This document shows, piece after piece, positions 1 through 7,407 of a stretch of 64,000 nucleotides of DNA. The DNA is taken from positions 62,001 through 126,000 of the forward strand of contig NZ_JACEZU010000013.1 of NCBI RefSeq assembly GCF_014042355.1. The letters are read 5' to 3'. Position numbers and translations under genes: made by a program. Source of the stretch: Rugamonas apoptosis. GTDB taxonomy: Bacteria > Pseudomonadota > Gammaproteobacteria > Burkholderiales > Burkholderiaceae_D. The notes beneath the pieces were generated by a model that had not been told where the DNA came from, did no database searches, and saw only the letters and a list, made by a program, of their open reading frames with translations. How positions within the stretch are numbered: position 1 is the stretch's first letter; the number at the start of each line of letters is the position of its first letter.

Positions 1-708
1 GACCGCCCGTTTGCCATCAAACAGGATCCTGGTGGCCCGGGTTTTGGTCTTGACCGTGAGATTGGCCCGCTGGCGTTCGGGCGGATGCAGATAGGCCGCG
101 GCCGTGGAGCAACGCTCGCCGCGGCGGGCGGCGTCGTGGAACTGCGTCACCTGGTACAGGCCGACGCCCTCATTGCCGCCATCATTGAAGTCCGCGCGGG
201 GCGGCACCCCGCAGTGCTTGGCCGCCTCGATGAACGCGTAGGAGATGGGACGGGGATCGCGCTGCTCGGCGACATGCAACGGTCCGCTGGTGCCGTGCAG
301 CGCACTGTGCCCGCGCTCGTTGTTTTCGGATTTCTTGAAATAGGGAAGCACGGCATCCCAGTGCCACCCGCTGCAGCCAAGGTCGGCCCAATGGTCATAG
401 TCCTGGCGCTGGCCGCGCACATACAACATCGCGTTGATGGCCGAGGAACCGCCCAGGGCACGCCCGCGCGGTTGATAGCCTCGCCGGCCATTGAGCCCGG
501 GCTGGGGCACGGTATTGAACGCCCAGTTATTGATCTTCACCTTGCCAGGCAACATCACGACCACGCCGGACGGCATGCGCACCAGCAGGTCATCGCCCTG
601 CCCTCCCGCTTCGAGCAAACAGACGGTGATGCGCGGATCCTCGCTGAGACGGGCGGCCAGGGTCGCGCCGGCGGAACCTCCGCCAACGATAACGTAATCG
701 AAATTCAT
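1..708 (-). CDS. GMC-family FAD alcohol dehydrogenase, partial (AlkJ/choline dehydrogenase type)
   Basis: The reading frame starts at an ATG at 706-708 on the minus strand, preceded by a GGAGAT ribosome site, and runs off the left edge, so about 236 N-terminal residues are visible. They begin MNFDYVIVGGGSAGAT, the Rossmann FAD-binding glycine motif, and include the GMC signature around RGRALGGSSAINAMLY. It is closely similar over its whole visible length to the complete GMC gene at 19638-21278, so the two are paralogues. GMC enzymes of this type oxidise medium- or long-chain alcohols to aldehydes using FAD. It lies 43 bp after the rubredoxin reductase gene in the same direction, suggesting it oxidises the alcohol made by the di-iron enzyme of this operon. 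The substrate is inferred. Confidence 0.9.
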   Translation of the reverse strand, partial: MNFDYVIVGGGSAGATLAARLSEDPRITVCLLEAGGQGDDLLVRMPSGVVVMLPGKVKINNWAFNTVPQPGLNGRRGYQPRGRALGGSSAINAMLYVRGQRQDYDHWADLGCSGWHWDAVLPYFKKSENNERGHSALHGTSGPLHVAEQRDPRPISYAFIEAAKHCGVPPRADFNDGGNEGVGLYQVTQFHDAARRGERCSTAAAYLHPPERQRANLTVKTKTRATRILFDGKRAV

Positions 709-751
709 GTGATCTCCATCCGGGGCCGAGCGCCCCGAATCAAAAAAATGG

Positions 752-1942
752 TTAAACGATGACGGGCAAAGCGGCCGGCACTTGCGCCGCCAATGCCTGG
801 CGCCGCGCGGTCGCCTTGCCGTGCAGCGCGAACCCCAGCAAGGGTTGGTCGGCGGCGCTGCCGATGAAATGCGCTTCCAGACCGTCCTCATCCTCCGTGA
901 CCCGCCATTGCCCTTGCGCGCCCATTGCGGGTGGGCACACCACGGTCGGGCAGGCGGGCGTTTTGACAACCACCGGCATGGCCGGGTAGTTGACTGGTGT
1001 AGGCTTGCCAGCCAGGGTCGCCGCCAACGCACGCGCCTGCTGCATGATCGGCATCACAAAAGGCAGATTCAAGCCTTCCACTTCGGCCAGGTCGCCAACG
1101 GCGTAAACATGGGCGGCGCTGGCCTGCAAGGTCCGATCCACCACCACGCCGCGGTTGACCGCCAAGCCGGCTTGCGCGGCCAGGGCCGTACGTGGCCTGA
1201 GGCCTGTCGCCGACAACACCAGATCGGCATCGATGGTGCCGCCGTCGCTCAGCGTCAGCGTCAGGCCATGACCTGACGCATGGTGATCGACCGACGTGGC
1301 CGCGACGCCAAAGCGGAACGACGCGCCCGCGGCTTCCAGTTTGCTTTGCAGCCAGGCGCTGGAGCGCGGCGGCAGCAAGCGCCCCAAGGCGCGCTCGGCC
1401 AAGTCCAGCACCGTCGGGCTGATGCCCAGCGCCAGCAAGTCGTTGGCAAACTCGCAGCCGAGCAAGCCCGCGCCCAAAATCGCCACGCGCTTGACCGCCA
1501 GGCCGCCTGTGGCGCCGTTCAACGCTCGTGCGAACGCGTGGAAATCATCCAGATCATTGACGGCCAGCACCATGTGCGCGGCATTGCCCGCCAATGGCAA
1601 GCGTATCGGGTCGGCTCCCAAGGCCAGCACCAGATCGCGGTAGACCACCGCCTCGCCATTGTGCAGCATCAAGGTCCGGGCGGCCGTGTCGATCCGCGCC
1701 ACACTGGTGTTTGCCAGCACGCGCGCGTTCAAATCGACAGCCATCTGCTCCGCCGGCTTCATCACCAGGTCGGCCGCCGTTTTCCTGCCGGCGAGCGCGT
1801 TGGACAGCATGGGCTTGGAATACAAGCCCGCGTGGTCGCGGCTGATGACCAGCAACGGCGCTGGCGCATCCAACTTGCGCAACTCGCGCGCCACGTTGTA
1901 GCCGGCCAAGCCTGAGCCTACGATGACGACTGGATAGGACAT
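752..1942 (-). CDS. rubredoxin-NAD(+) reductase
   Basis: FAD-dependent NADH:rubredoxin oxidoreductase of about 396 residues, the usual length of the AlkT/RubB family. The N-terminus MSYPVVIVGSGLAGYNVA is the FAD dinucleotide fold. A second NAD-binding glycine motif (AILGAGLLGCEFAN) lies near residue 155, and the FAD-contact segment VYAVGDLAEVEG follows near residue 270. I chose the ATG at 1940-1942 because GGAGT sits just upstream; a longer TTG start at 1963 would reach into the rubredoxin stop codon. It directly follows the rubredoxin gene, so the pair should pass electrons from NADH to the di-iron membrane enzyme encoded upstream. Family assignment is secure; the specific partner is inferred from position. 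Confidence 0.92.
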   Translation of the reverse strand: MSYPVVIVGSGLAGYNVARELRKLDAPAPLLVISRDHAGLYSKPMLSNALAGRKTAADLVMKPAEQMAVDLNARVLANTSVARIDTAARTLMLHNGEAVVYRDLVLALGADPIRLPLAGNAAHMVLAVNDLDDFHAFARALNGATGGLAVKRVAILGAGLLGCEFANDLLALGISPTVLDLAERALGRLLPPRSSAWLQSKLEAAGASFRFGVAATSVDHHASGHGLTLTLSDGGTIDADLVLSATGLRPRTALAAQAGLAVNRGVVVDRTLQASAAHVYAVGDLAEVEGLNLPFVMPIMQQARALAATLAGKPTPVNYPAMPVVVKTPACPTVVCPPAMGAQGQWRVTEDEDGLEAHFIGSAADQPLLGFALHGKATARRQALAAQVPAALPVIV

Positions 1943-1959
1943 GATGGACTCCGGCGTAA

Positions 1960-2124
1960 TCAAATCTCGACCATTTCAAAATCGGCCCTGCACACGCCGC
2001 AGTCGGGGCACACCCAGGTATCTGGCACGTCTTCCCATCTGGTGCCCGCGGGAATGCCTTCATTGGGCATACCTTTGGTTTCGTGGTAGACAAAACCGCA
2101 AACGGCACATTGGTAGGTCTTCAT
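1960..2124 (-). CDS. rubredoxin
   Basis: A 54-residue one-iron electron carrier starting MKTYQCAVCGFVYHE. The four iron ligands are visible as Cys6, Cys9, Cys39 and Cys42 (CAVCG and CPDCG). A fifth cysteine, Cys45, follows the second motif, where a small non-cysteine residue is commoner. The start is not certain: in-frame ATGs at 2136 and 2142 would add 4 or 6 residues, and no strong ribosome site decides. The gene sits between the di-iron enzyme gene (upstream, 35 bp) and rubredoxin reductase (downstream, 17 bp to its ATG). It therefore probably relays electrons between these two proteins in the cytoplasm. Confidence 0.93.
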   Translation of the reverse strand: MKTYQCAVCGFVYHETKGMPNEGIPAGTRWEDVPDTWVCPDCGVCRADFEMVEI

Positions 2125-2159
2125 GATCGTGTTCATCGTCATACTCGCATCGGCAGGGT

Positions 2160-3038
2160 TTATTGATCTTGTCGGCTGAAGATGCCGATCATCGGCGTAC
2201 CGTGGGCCCGCATGGCCGGCTCGATCCGGCGATGCAGCGCGTGGTAGCGGTAGAACGGCACCCGTGGGAACAAGTGGTGCACCGAGTGCAGGTTCTGGCC
2301 GAACCAGAACCACTCCAGCGGTTTCATCCAGCCGGGCATGATCAGGCTGTTCGTGTTGCGGTAACGCGTGGCATCGCCGTACGGGTGGTGAGGGCGAAAC
2401 GCGAACCAGTATGCGGTGAAGAACGCCCCCCCCAGGTAGCCAAAAACCAGCAACGCCCAGGCATGCTCCCGTGCCACCAGCATGACGAACGCGACCCGCC
2501 AGCCGGCCGAAAACACGATTTCCATCATGTAGGCAGCCTTCACACGCCATGGCGCGGTTGCCCAGTAACTGCGGAACAGAAAGGTGTTTTGCATCCAGAG
2601 GAAGTGCAAGCCGCAGGTGACGAAGGCGAGAGCACCATTGCCCATGGTGCTGACGACATAGTCCGGGTCCTTGTCCGGTTGGTTGGTGTAGCGATGATGT
2701 GTGAAGTGTTCGACCCTGTGCGTGGAGAACGGCACCAGGATCAACGGTGCCACAAGGTATCCACAAAGATCATTGAGCCAGCGCAGGCGATCGTGAGGGC
2801 CGTGAATGTTGCCATGCGCGGCCTCATGCAGCGGGGTATAAGACATGTACGTGACGACGGCGTAGATCAGCATTGCGGGCGCCAGCGGCAAGCGGCCGGT
2901 CGCGAACAAGCCAAGGTCGGTTATGAAAAGTACCCACACCACCATCACCAGCAGCACTGTCGGCCACGCCACCTCGGTGGTGTATTCGCCCGCTGTGGCA
3001 ATGGCCCACTTGTTCAGCGCATTCAGATCCTCATGCAT
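2160..3038 (-). CDS. membrane di-iron fatty acid desaturase/hydroxylase family protein
   Basis: About 292 residues with several hydrophobic segments and the three histidine boxes of the membrane desaturase/hydroxylase superfamily: HEAAHG, HFTHH followed by RYTN, and HSVHH. The spacing and sequences fit the fatty acid desaturase family rather than true AlkB, which carries HELTH-, EHVYGHH- and LSRHSHH-type boxes (present in the fusion at 17316). I chose the ATG at 3036-3038 because GGAGGA lies immediately upstream; longer in-frame extensions lack this. It heads an operon with rubredoxin, rubredoxin reductase and a GMC alcohol dehydrogenase. That context suggests it makes an alcohol (hydroxylase) rather than a double bond, but the reaction cannot be told from sequence. 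Confidence 0.82.
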   Translation of the reverse strand: MHEDLNALNKWAIATAGEYTTEVAWPTVLLVMVVWVLFITDLGLFATGRLPLAPAMLIYAVVTYMSYTPLHEAAHGNIHGPHDRLRWLNDLCGYLVAPLILVPFSTHRVEHFTHHRYTNQPDKDPDYVVSTMGNGALAFVTCGLHFLWMQNTFLFRSYWATAPWRVKAAYMMEIVFSAGWRVAFVMLVAREHAWALLVFGYLGGAFFTAYWFAFRPHHPYGDATRYRNTNSLIMPGWMKPLEWFWFGQNLHSVHHLFPRVPFYRYHALHRRIEPAMRAHGTPMIGIFSRQDQ

Positions 3039-3177
3039 TGTCGTCCTCCGAGTTTTTTTATAGTTGTGCAATACTAGCGAGCGATCCCGCACGCTTGACA
3101 GAACATTAGTGGCCTTTTGCCATGCATTTCCGGCCAGGCCGTCCCTCACATTGGCACTGGCGCTATAAAATGGCCGT
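3039..3177. promoter_or_regulatory. divergent promoter region, di-iron operon / AraC regulator
   Basis: 139-bp gap between divergent genes. On the minus strand TGTCAA and TAGTAT are separated by 18 bp and form a plausible promoter for the di-iron operon. On the plus strand a TATAAA at 3164-3169 sits only 8 bp before the regulator ATG at 3178, which would give a leaderless or nearly leaderless mRNA if used. The regulator probably binds here, but I see no clear repeated AraC site. Confidence 0.4.
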
Positions 3178-4200
3178 ATGAGCATTTCTAAGGACGCGCG
3201 CTTTCAGCACCCTGTGGCCATCAGTCAGGTGATGGTGAATTTCGCGGCGCGCCATGGCGTCGATGCGGCGACCTGCCTGCTCGGTACTGGCATGGCCGAA
3301 GCACAGCTGCGGGACGCGGACGCCCTCGTCACGCGCGAGCAGGAAATGCGGCTGATTGAAAACCTGATCCAGGCCTTGCCGCACACCCCCGCACTCGGTT
3401 TCGAGCTTGGGCTGCGCTACAACGTGGCGACTTTCGGCATCTGGGGGTTTGCACTGCGGACCAGCCGCAATGTGCGTGAAGCGATCCAGCACGCGCTGCG
3501 CTATTTGCCGTTGAGCACAGCGTACTGCCGGCTGGCGGTATTCTGCGATCAGCACGAGTACGGCATGAGCGCCGATCCTTCGGACATCCCGCCTCACTTG
3601 CGGCAGTTCCTGCTGGAGCGCGATATGGCGACCGCCATCAAGCTGTTTGATGAACTCGCGCTTTCGGGACTGCGCGTGCTGCGGCTCGAATTCCAGGACC
3701 GGGCGCCGGCCCATGCGGACCGGATCGAAGCACTCAGCGGCATCGCGCCTCGCTACGGCTGTGCGCGCAACGCCATCGTATTGCGTCGAGAGGACGCGGA
3801 GCTGGCGCTGCCCATGTACGACGGACATCTGGTCCGGCTGCTGGAGGCGCAATGCCGCGCGCAGCTGGAACGGCGGCAGATCGGCGGGATCGCCAATCAG
3901 GTGCGGCAGCTGCTGCTCGGTTCGGCGGGGCTGGTGGCGCCGCTGGAAGAAGTGGCGAGCCAACTGGGGCTGGCGGCGCGCAGCCTGCGGCGCAGACTGG
4001 CCGAGGAAGGCAGCAGCTTCCGCGATCTGGTCGAACAGGAGCGGGAACAACTGGCGCGGCAACTGCTGGAAAATACGGACATGAAGCTGGACGAAATCGC
4101 GATTCAGCTTGGCTACGCCGATACCGCCAGTTTCACGCGCGCATTCCGGCGCTGGCTCGGACAATCGCCGAGCGAGTATCGCAAAGCCGCCGAGCGGTAA
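3178..4200 (+). CDS. AraC-family transcriptional regulator (arabinose-binding-like N domain)
   Basis: 340 residues. The C-terminal ~100 residues form a double helix-turn-helix DNA-binding domain, with the family signature around QLGYADTASFTRAFRRWLGQSPSEYR. The N-terminal part (about residues 20-210) resembles the ligand-sensing domain of OruR/AlkR-like regulators, with AVSIxxV-type segments and LGFELGLRYNVATFGIWGFA. It is transcribed divergently from the di-iron hydroxylase operon, 139 bp away, the classic position for its activator. The inducer is unknown; by analogy with AlkR-type proteins it may be an alkane- or lipid-like effector. No clear ribosome site precedes the ATG. Confidence 0.9.
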   Translation: MSISKDARFQHPVAISQVMVNFAARHGVDAATCLLGTGMAEAQLRDADALVTREQEMRLIENLIQALPHTPALGFELGLRYNVATFGIWGFALRTSRNVREAIQHALRYLPLSTAYCRLAVFCDQHEYGMSADPSDIPPHLRQFLLERDMATAIKLFDELALSGLRVLRLEFQDRAPAHADRIEALSGIAPRYGCARNAIVLRREDAELALPMYDGHLVRLLEAQCRAQLERRQIGGIANQVRQLLLGSAGLVAPLEEVASQLGLAARSLRRRLAEEGSSFRDLVEQEREQLARQLLENTDMKLDEIAIQLGYADTASFTRAFRRWLGQSPSEYRKAAER

Positions 4201-4327
4201 GGCGAACGCGGCCTTTCTTGCCAAACCCGACGCATCCACGCCCTGCCCCCGCAGGGCCGCCTGCCATCGCACTTGACCAGATCCGACAGCGCGTTTTCCA
4301 CGTCCCACATCGGCGCTTGCAGCCATT

Positions 4328-4351
4328 GTGACCATTGACATAATTGGTCAC
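4328..4351. promoter_or_regulatory. 24-bp inverted-repeat operator (GTGACC-N12-GGTCAC) upstream of fadL-like gene
   Basis: Perfect 6-bp arms GTGACC and GGTCAC separated by 12 bp. A TTGACA at 4335-4340 lies inside it, followed 17 bp later by CAAAAT (4358-4363), so the site would cover the -35 box of the FadL promoter. A further half-site GGTCAC lies at 4369-4374. The same 24-bp architecture occurs at 11686-11709 and 12379-12402 around the TetR gene, so it is probably that repressor's binding site. Confidence 0.7.
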
Positions 4352-4471
4352 CAGTCTCAAAATAGGATGGTCACAGCGGCCCTGGATGCCTGGCGCACGC
4401 GCCGCACGCCGGCCGGACAGACCTTCACCTTCCCCCTGAACTTCACTATTCATCATTCCGGAGACTGCACT

Positions 4472-5884
4472 TTGAATCAAAAAACCCTCACCCTCGCCGT
4501 CACTGCCGCCTTGCTGACCGCATCGCTGTCCGCGCAGGCATCCGGCTACCGCTTCGGCTCCCAAAGCGTGTCGGCCCAAGGCACCGCCGAATCCAACGGC
4601 GCCGAGGCGGCAGACGCCTCCACCATCTTCGCCAACCCAGCCGGCCTCACCCGCCTGGACGGCACCCAACTTGTGGGCGGCGTGACCGCCGTCGTCCCAC
4701 ACTCGCGCTTCACGGACACCGGCTCCCAGCGCTTCACCGGCACCAGCTCCGGCGGCCCGACGCACCTGGACAGTTACACACCGGACGTGGTGGCGGCACC
4801 GTCCCTGTACGTCAGCAAGAAGCTGGACCACCAATGGACCGCCGGCTTTGGCCTGTTCGTGCCTTACGGTAGCCAACTGGACTATGGCAACGACTGGTCC
4901 GGCCGCTACGCGCTGACCAACGTGAAGCTGGAATCGATCGACCTGAACCCGTCCGCCGGCTTCAAACTCAACGAGCAACATTCCTTCGGTTTCGGTATTA
5001 ACGCCCAGTTCATGAAAGCCAAGCTGGGCCAGGGTGTGGACGTGCCGGGCTCGATAGCGGCCCTGGCCGGCACACCGGGTGCCCTCACCTTGTTACGTGG
5101 CGTCATCGCGGCCGGTGGCAACCCGGCCGCACTGACCACTGTCCGCGACGGTCATGGATCAATGGATGGCCAGGATTGGGGCTTCGGATGGAATGTGGGC
5201 TATCTGTTCCAACTTGACGAGAATACGCGCTTCGGCCTGTCGTATCGCTCTTCAATTTCACACAAGCTGAAAGGCGGTGCGATGTGGGACTTCAATGTAA
5301 CCAGCGACCCGGCGGTCAACAAGATCATCGCCGCCAACTCCAACCGGGCCGATTCGGCCGTGCTGCTGAATATCCGCACGCCTGAGAGTGTCTCCATCAA
5401 CGGTTTCCGACAGCTCGATGCACGCTGGGCCGTGATGAGCGATGCGACCTGGACACGCAGCTCGCGCTTGGCGAACTTGAACATCCAGTTCCCTGGCACC
5501 ACGCAGGGCGACGAGGTGATACTCCAGAACTGGAAGAATACCTGGCGCTTCTCAGTGGGGACGAACTACCGGTTCAATGAAGAACTCACCCTGCGCGGTG
5601 GACTGGCGTACGACCAGTCGCCGGTTGCGTCCACCACCCTGCGCCACTCCGCCCTGCCGGACGGGGACCGCTCGCAATTGTCGTTCGGAGCGAAATGGAA
5701 GCTGGACAACAATTCTTCCGTCGACCTGGCGTATTCCTATTTACGTTTTCAGGATGTGGACGCCAGCTACAGGAACACTTGCTCGCCTCTGATACGTGGC
5801 TGCACGGGTAACGGCGAGCTCACCCAAGGTAGCTGGCAAACCCATATGCAGCTGATGAGCGTGGCTTACAACTACGCGTTCTAA
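4472..5884 (+). CDS. FadL-family outer-membrane long-chain fatty acid/hydrocarbon transporter
   Basis: About 470 residues. A signal peptide is clear (LTLAVTAALLTASLSAQA), and the mature protein begins SGYRFGSQS with the FadL-type N-terminal hatch sequence and NPAGLTRL motif. It ends in a typical barrel strand, SVAYNYAF. I chose a TTG start at 4472 because GGAG lies 9 bp upstream and the signal peptide follows directly; the longer in-frame frame would place about 48 non-signal residues in front. FadL proteins pass hydrophobic molecules through the outer membrane. Its promoter carries the same inverted repeat as the RND pump and TetR genes, so import and efflux appear co-regulated. Confidence 0.9.
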   Translation: MNQKTLTLAVTAALLTASLSAQASGYRFGSQSVSAQGTAESNGAEAADASTIFANPAGLTRLDGTQLVGGVTAVVPHSRFTDTGSQRFTGTSSGGPTHLDSYTPDVVAAPSLYVSKKLDHQWTAGFGLFVPYGSQLDYGNDWSGRYALTNVKLESIDLNPSAGFKLNEQHSFGFGINAQFMKAKLGQGVDVPGSIAALAGTPGALTLLRGVIAAGGNPAALTTVRDGHGSMDGQDWGFGWNVGYLFQLDENTRFGLSYRSSISHKLKGGAMWDFNVTSDPAVNKIIAANSNRADSAVLLNIRTPESVSINGFRQLDARWAVMSDATWTRSSRLANLNIQFPGTTQGDEVILQNWKNTWRFSVGTNYRFNEELTLRGGLAYDQSPVASTTLRHSALPDGDRSQLSFGAKWKLDNNSSVDLAYSYLRFQDVDASYRNTCSPLIRGCTGNGELTQGSWQTHMQLMSVAYNYAF

Positions 5885-5960
5885 GTGGAACGGGAGCGAT
5901 TCTTCCTTCCCGGACAGACATCGCTCCCGCACCATCGTCCACACTGACGGTGATCCACCC

Positions 5961-5991
5961 AAAAACGAAAAATCGCCGGCTGAGCGGCGAT
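5961..5991 (-). terminator. rho-independent terminator, minus strand (repeated hairpin)
   Basis: A 7-bp stem ATCGCCG/CGGCGAT with a 6-nt loop, followed on the minus strand by TTTTTCGTTTTT. It lies 33 bp after the thioesterase stop and between convergent genes. Nearly the same hairpin occurs at 23618-23643. Confidence 0.75.
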
Positions 5992-6023
5992 GGCGTGTTG
6001 CGTCAGTCCGGCTATCGCTGCCG

Positions 6024-6569
6024 TCAAGCCGTGACGGCGTTCAAGATAAAGCAGGTGGTGGTCGCATGCGCGTACAGCTTGCCTTGCTCATCCTCGACCC
6101 GGGCCTCCGCCGTCACCATCTGGCGCCCCGGGTGGACAACCGTGGCGACGGCACGCAGCGGCCCGGTCTTCTGCCATGCGGGCCGTACGATGTTGATGCT
6201 GAGTTCGGCCGTCGTGTAGGAACGCCCGGCTGGCAGCGTGGTTTGCACCGCGCAGCCAAGCGCCGAGTCCAGCAGCGTGGAAAACCAGCCGCCGTGCACC
6301 GTGCCCATGGGGTTGTAGTGCCGCAGCAGCGGCATTCCCTGGAACACGGCGCGGCCCTCGCCCACCTCCAGCAAGGTCATGTTCATGGTTTCACTCATGG
6401 GCGGATAGGGCAGCGCGCCGGACATCATGGCTTCGAGAATCTCCCGTCCGCTCTTTCCGACGATCTGCTCCATGTGCGCGAGGCCAGGCGCGCCACCGCC
6501 TTCACGCAGGCGCTGCATCGCATTCGATTGCTCACTCACCCAAGCAAGTGGTTTTTGATCAAGTTTCAT
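6024..6569 (-). CDS. PaaI-like hotdog-fold thioesterase
   Basis: 181 residues in the PaaI/4HBT acyl-CoA thioesterase superfamily. The hallmark is NPMGTVHGGWFSTLLDSALG, where a conserved His-Gly-Gly follows the strand entering the long hotdog helix; the C-terminus carries ARVEDEQGKLYAHATTTC. I start at the ATG at 6567-6569, which has GGGGAG 5 bp upstream. These enzymes hydrolyse aryl- or acyl-CoA esters. It is the last gene of an operon with an RND pump and an SDR, 31 bp after the SDR stop. That location may mean it frees a CoA-bound acid; the substrate is unknown. Confidence 0.88.
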   Translation of the reverse strand: MKLDQKPLAWVSEQSNAMQRLREGGGAPGLAHMEQIVGKSGREILEAMMSGALPYPPMSETMNMTLLEVGEGRAVFQGMPLLRHYNPMGTVHGGWFSTLLDSALGCAVQTTLPAGRSYTTAELSINIVRPAWQKTGPLRAVATVVHPGRQMVTAEARVEDEQGKLYAHATTTCFILNAVTA

Positions 6570-6600
6570 ACATCTCCCCAAGCTGATATGTCACAGGTCG

Positions 6601-7407
6601 TCAGGCCAGCCCGAACGTTTTCCGGACGCCGGCGCCAACCGGACCAGCCGGCATGAAGCGGCGCAGCTTGGCCAACAGCGAAGCCTCGCCCTTGGGCGTA
6701 TGGCGCATGCGCCAGGTGCCCAGGGCGGCGTCGACGATCGTGCTGACGACCGCATCGGGCGCCGGCGCCTTCTCGACGTTTTGCTGGATGGCCTGGGCAA
6801 CCACGCTGCGCTCGGCGTCATAGGCGGCGATCATCGCGCGCGCCTGGGGCGCGTTGAGATCCAGGTTGGTCTTGGTGAAGGAAGGCTCGACCAGCGCCAC
6901 CCGCACGCCGAACTTGCGCACCTCATGGTCCAGGGTTTCGGACAGTCCTTCAACCGCGTGCTTGGACGCTGAATAGAGCCCCATGTAAGGCGCGGGCAAA
7001 AAGCCCAGCACCGAACTGACGTTGACGATGCGGCCGGACCGTTGCGCACGCATATGCGGCAGCACTGCCTGGATCGTACGCAGCATGCCGAACAGGTTGG
7101 TGTCGAACAGCGCCTGGCCTTCGGCGACCGAGGTTTCCTCCGTCGCGCCGAGCAGGGTCACACCGGCACTGTTGACCAGCACATCGATGCGCTTGCCCCA
7201 AGCCATGATGGCCTGGATGCCACGTTGAACCGATTCCTGGTCGCGAATGTCCATCTCAATCAGTTCAATGCCCGGTATGGGCTGCGCGTGCGCGAGGTTG
7301 CGCACGGTGCCGAATACCCGGCAGCCCCGTTTGGCGAACGCCAGCGCGGCGGCACGGCCGATTCCTGACGACACGCCCGTCACGACGACAACTTTAGAAT
7401 TCGACAT
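6601..7407 (-). CDS. short-chain dehydrogenase/reductase (SDR)
   Basis: 268 residues of the classical SDR family. Visible motifs are the NAD(P)-binding TGVSSGIGRA near residue 11, NSAG near residue 81, and the catalytic Ser with YSASK (Tyr-x3-Lys) near residue 150. The start at 7407 is preceded by GGAAA. This ATG lies inside the last codons of the RND permease gene, a 14-bp overlap implying translational coupling. SDRs of this length interconvert alcohols and ketones. An SDR and a thioesterase behind an RND pump suggests that the operon processes as well as exports a lipophilic compound, but no specific substrate can be named. Confidence 0.9.
   Translation of the reverse strand: MSNSKVVVVTGVSSGIGRAAALAFAKRGCRVFGTVRNLAHAQPIPGIELIEMDIRDQESVQRGIQAIMAWGKRIDVLVNSAGVTLLGATEETSVAEGQALFDTNLFGMLRTIQAVLPHMRAQRSGRIVNVSSVLGFLPAPYMGLYSASKHAVEGLSETLDHEVRKFGVRVALVEPSFTKTNLDLNAPQARAMIAAYDAERSVVAQAIQQNVEKAPAPDAVVSTIVDAALGTWRMRHTPKGEASLLAKLRRFMPAGPVGAGVRKTFGLA

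Noticed and set aside
2160..3038. Calling this gene AlkB because rubredoxin and its reductase follow
   Set aside because: Its histidine boxes are of the fatty acid desaturase type and the diagnostic AlkB NYxEHYG and LxRHxxHH boxes are absent; they are present only in the fusion at 17316.
4328..4471. A longer FadL-type protein starting at 4328
   Set aside because: The added 48 residues do not form a signal peptide and the frame would begin inside the operator; the TTG at 4472 with GGAG gives a proper signal peptide.
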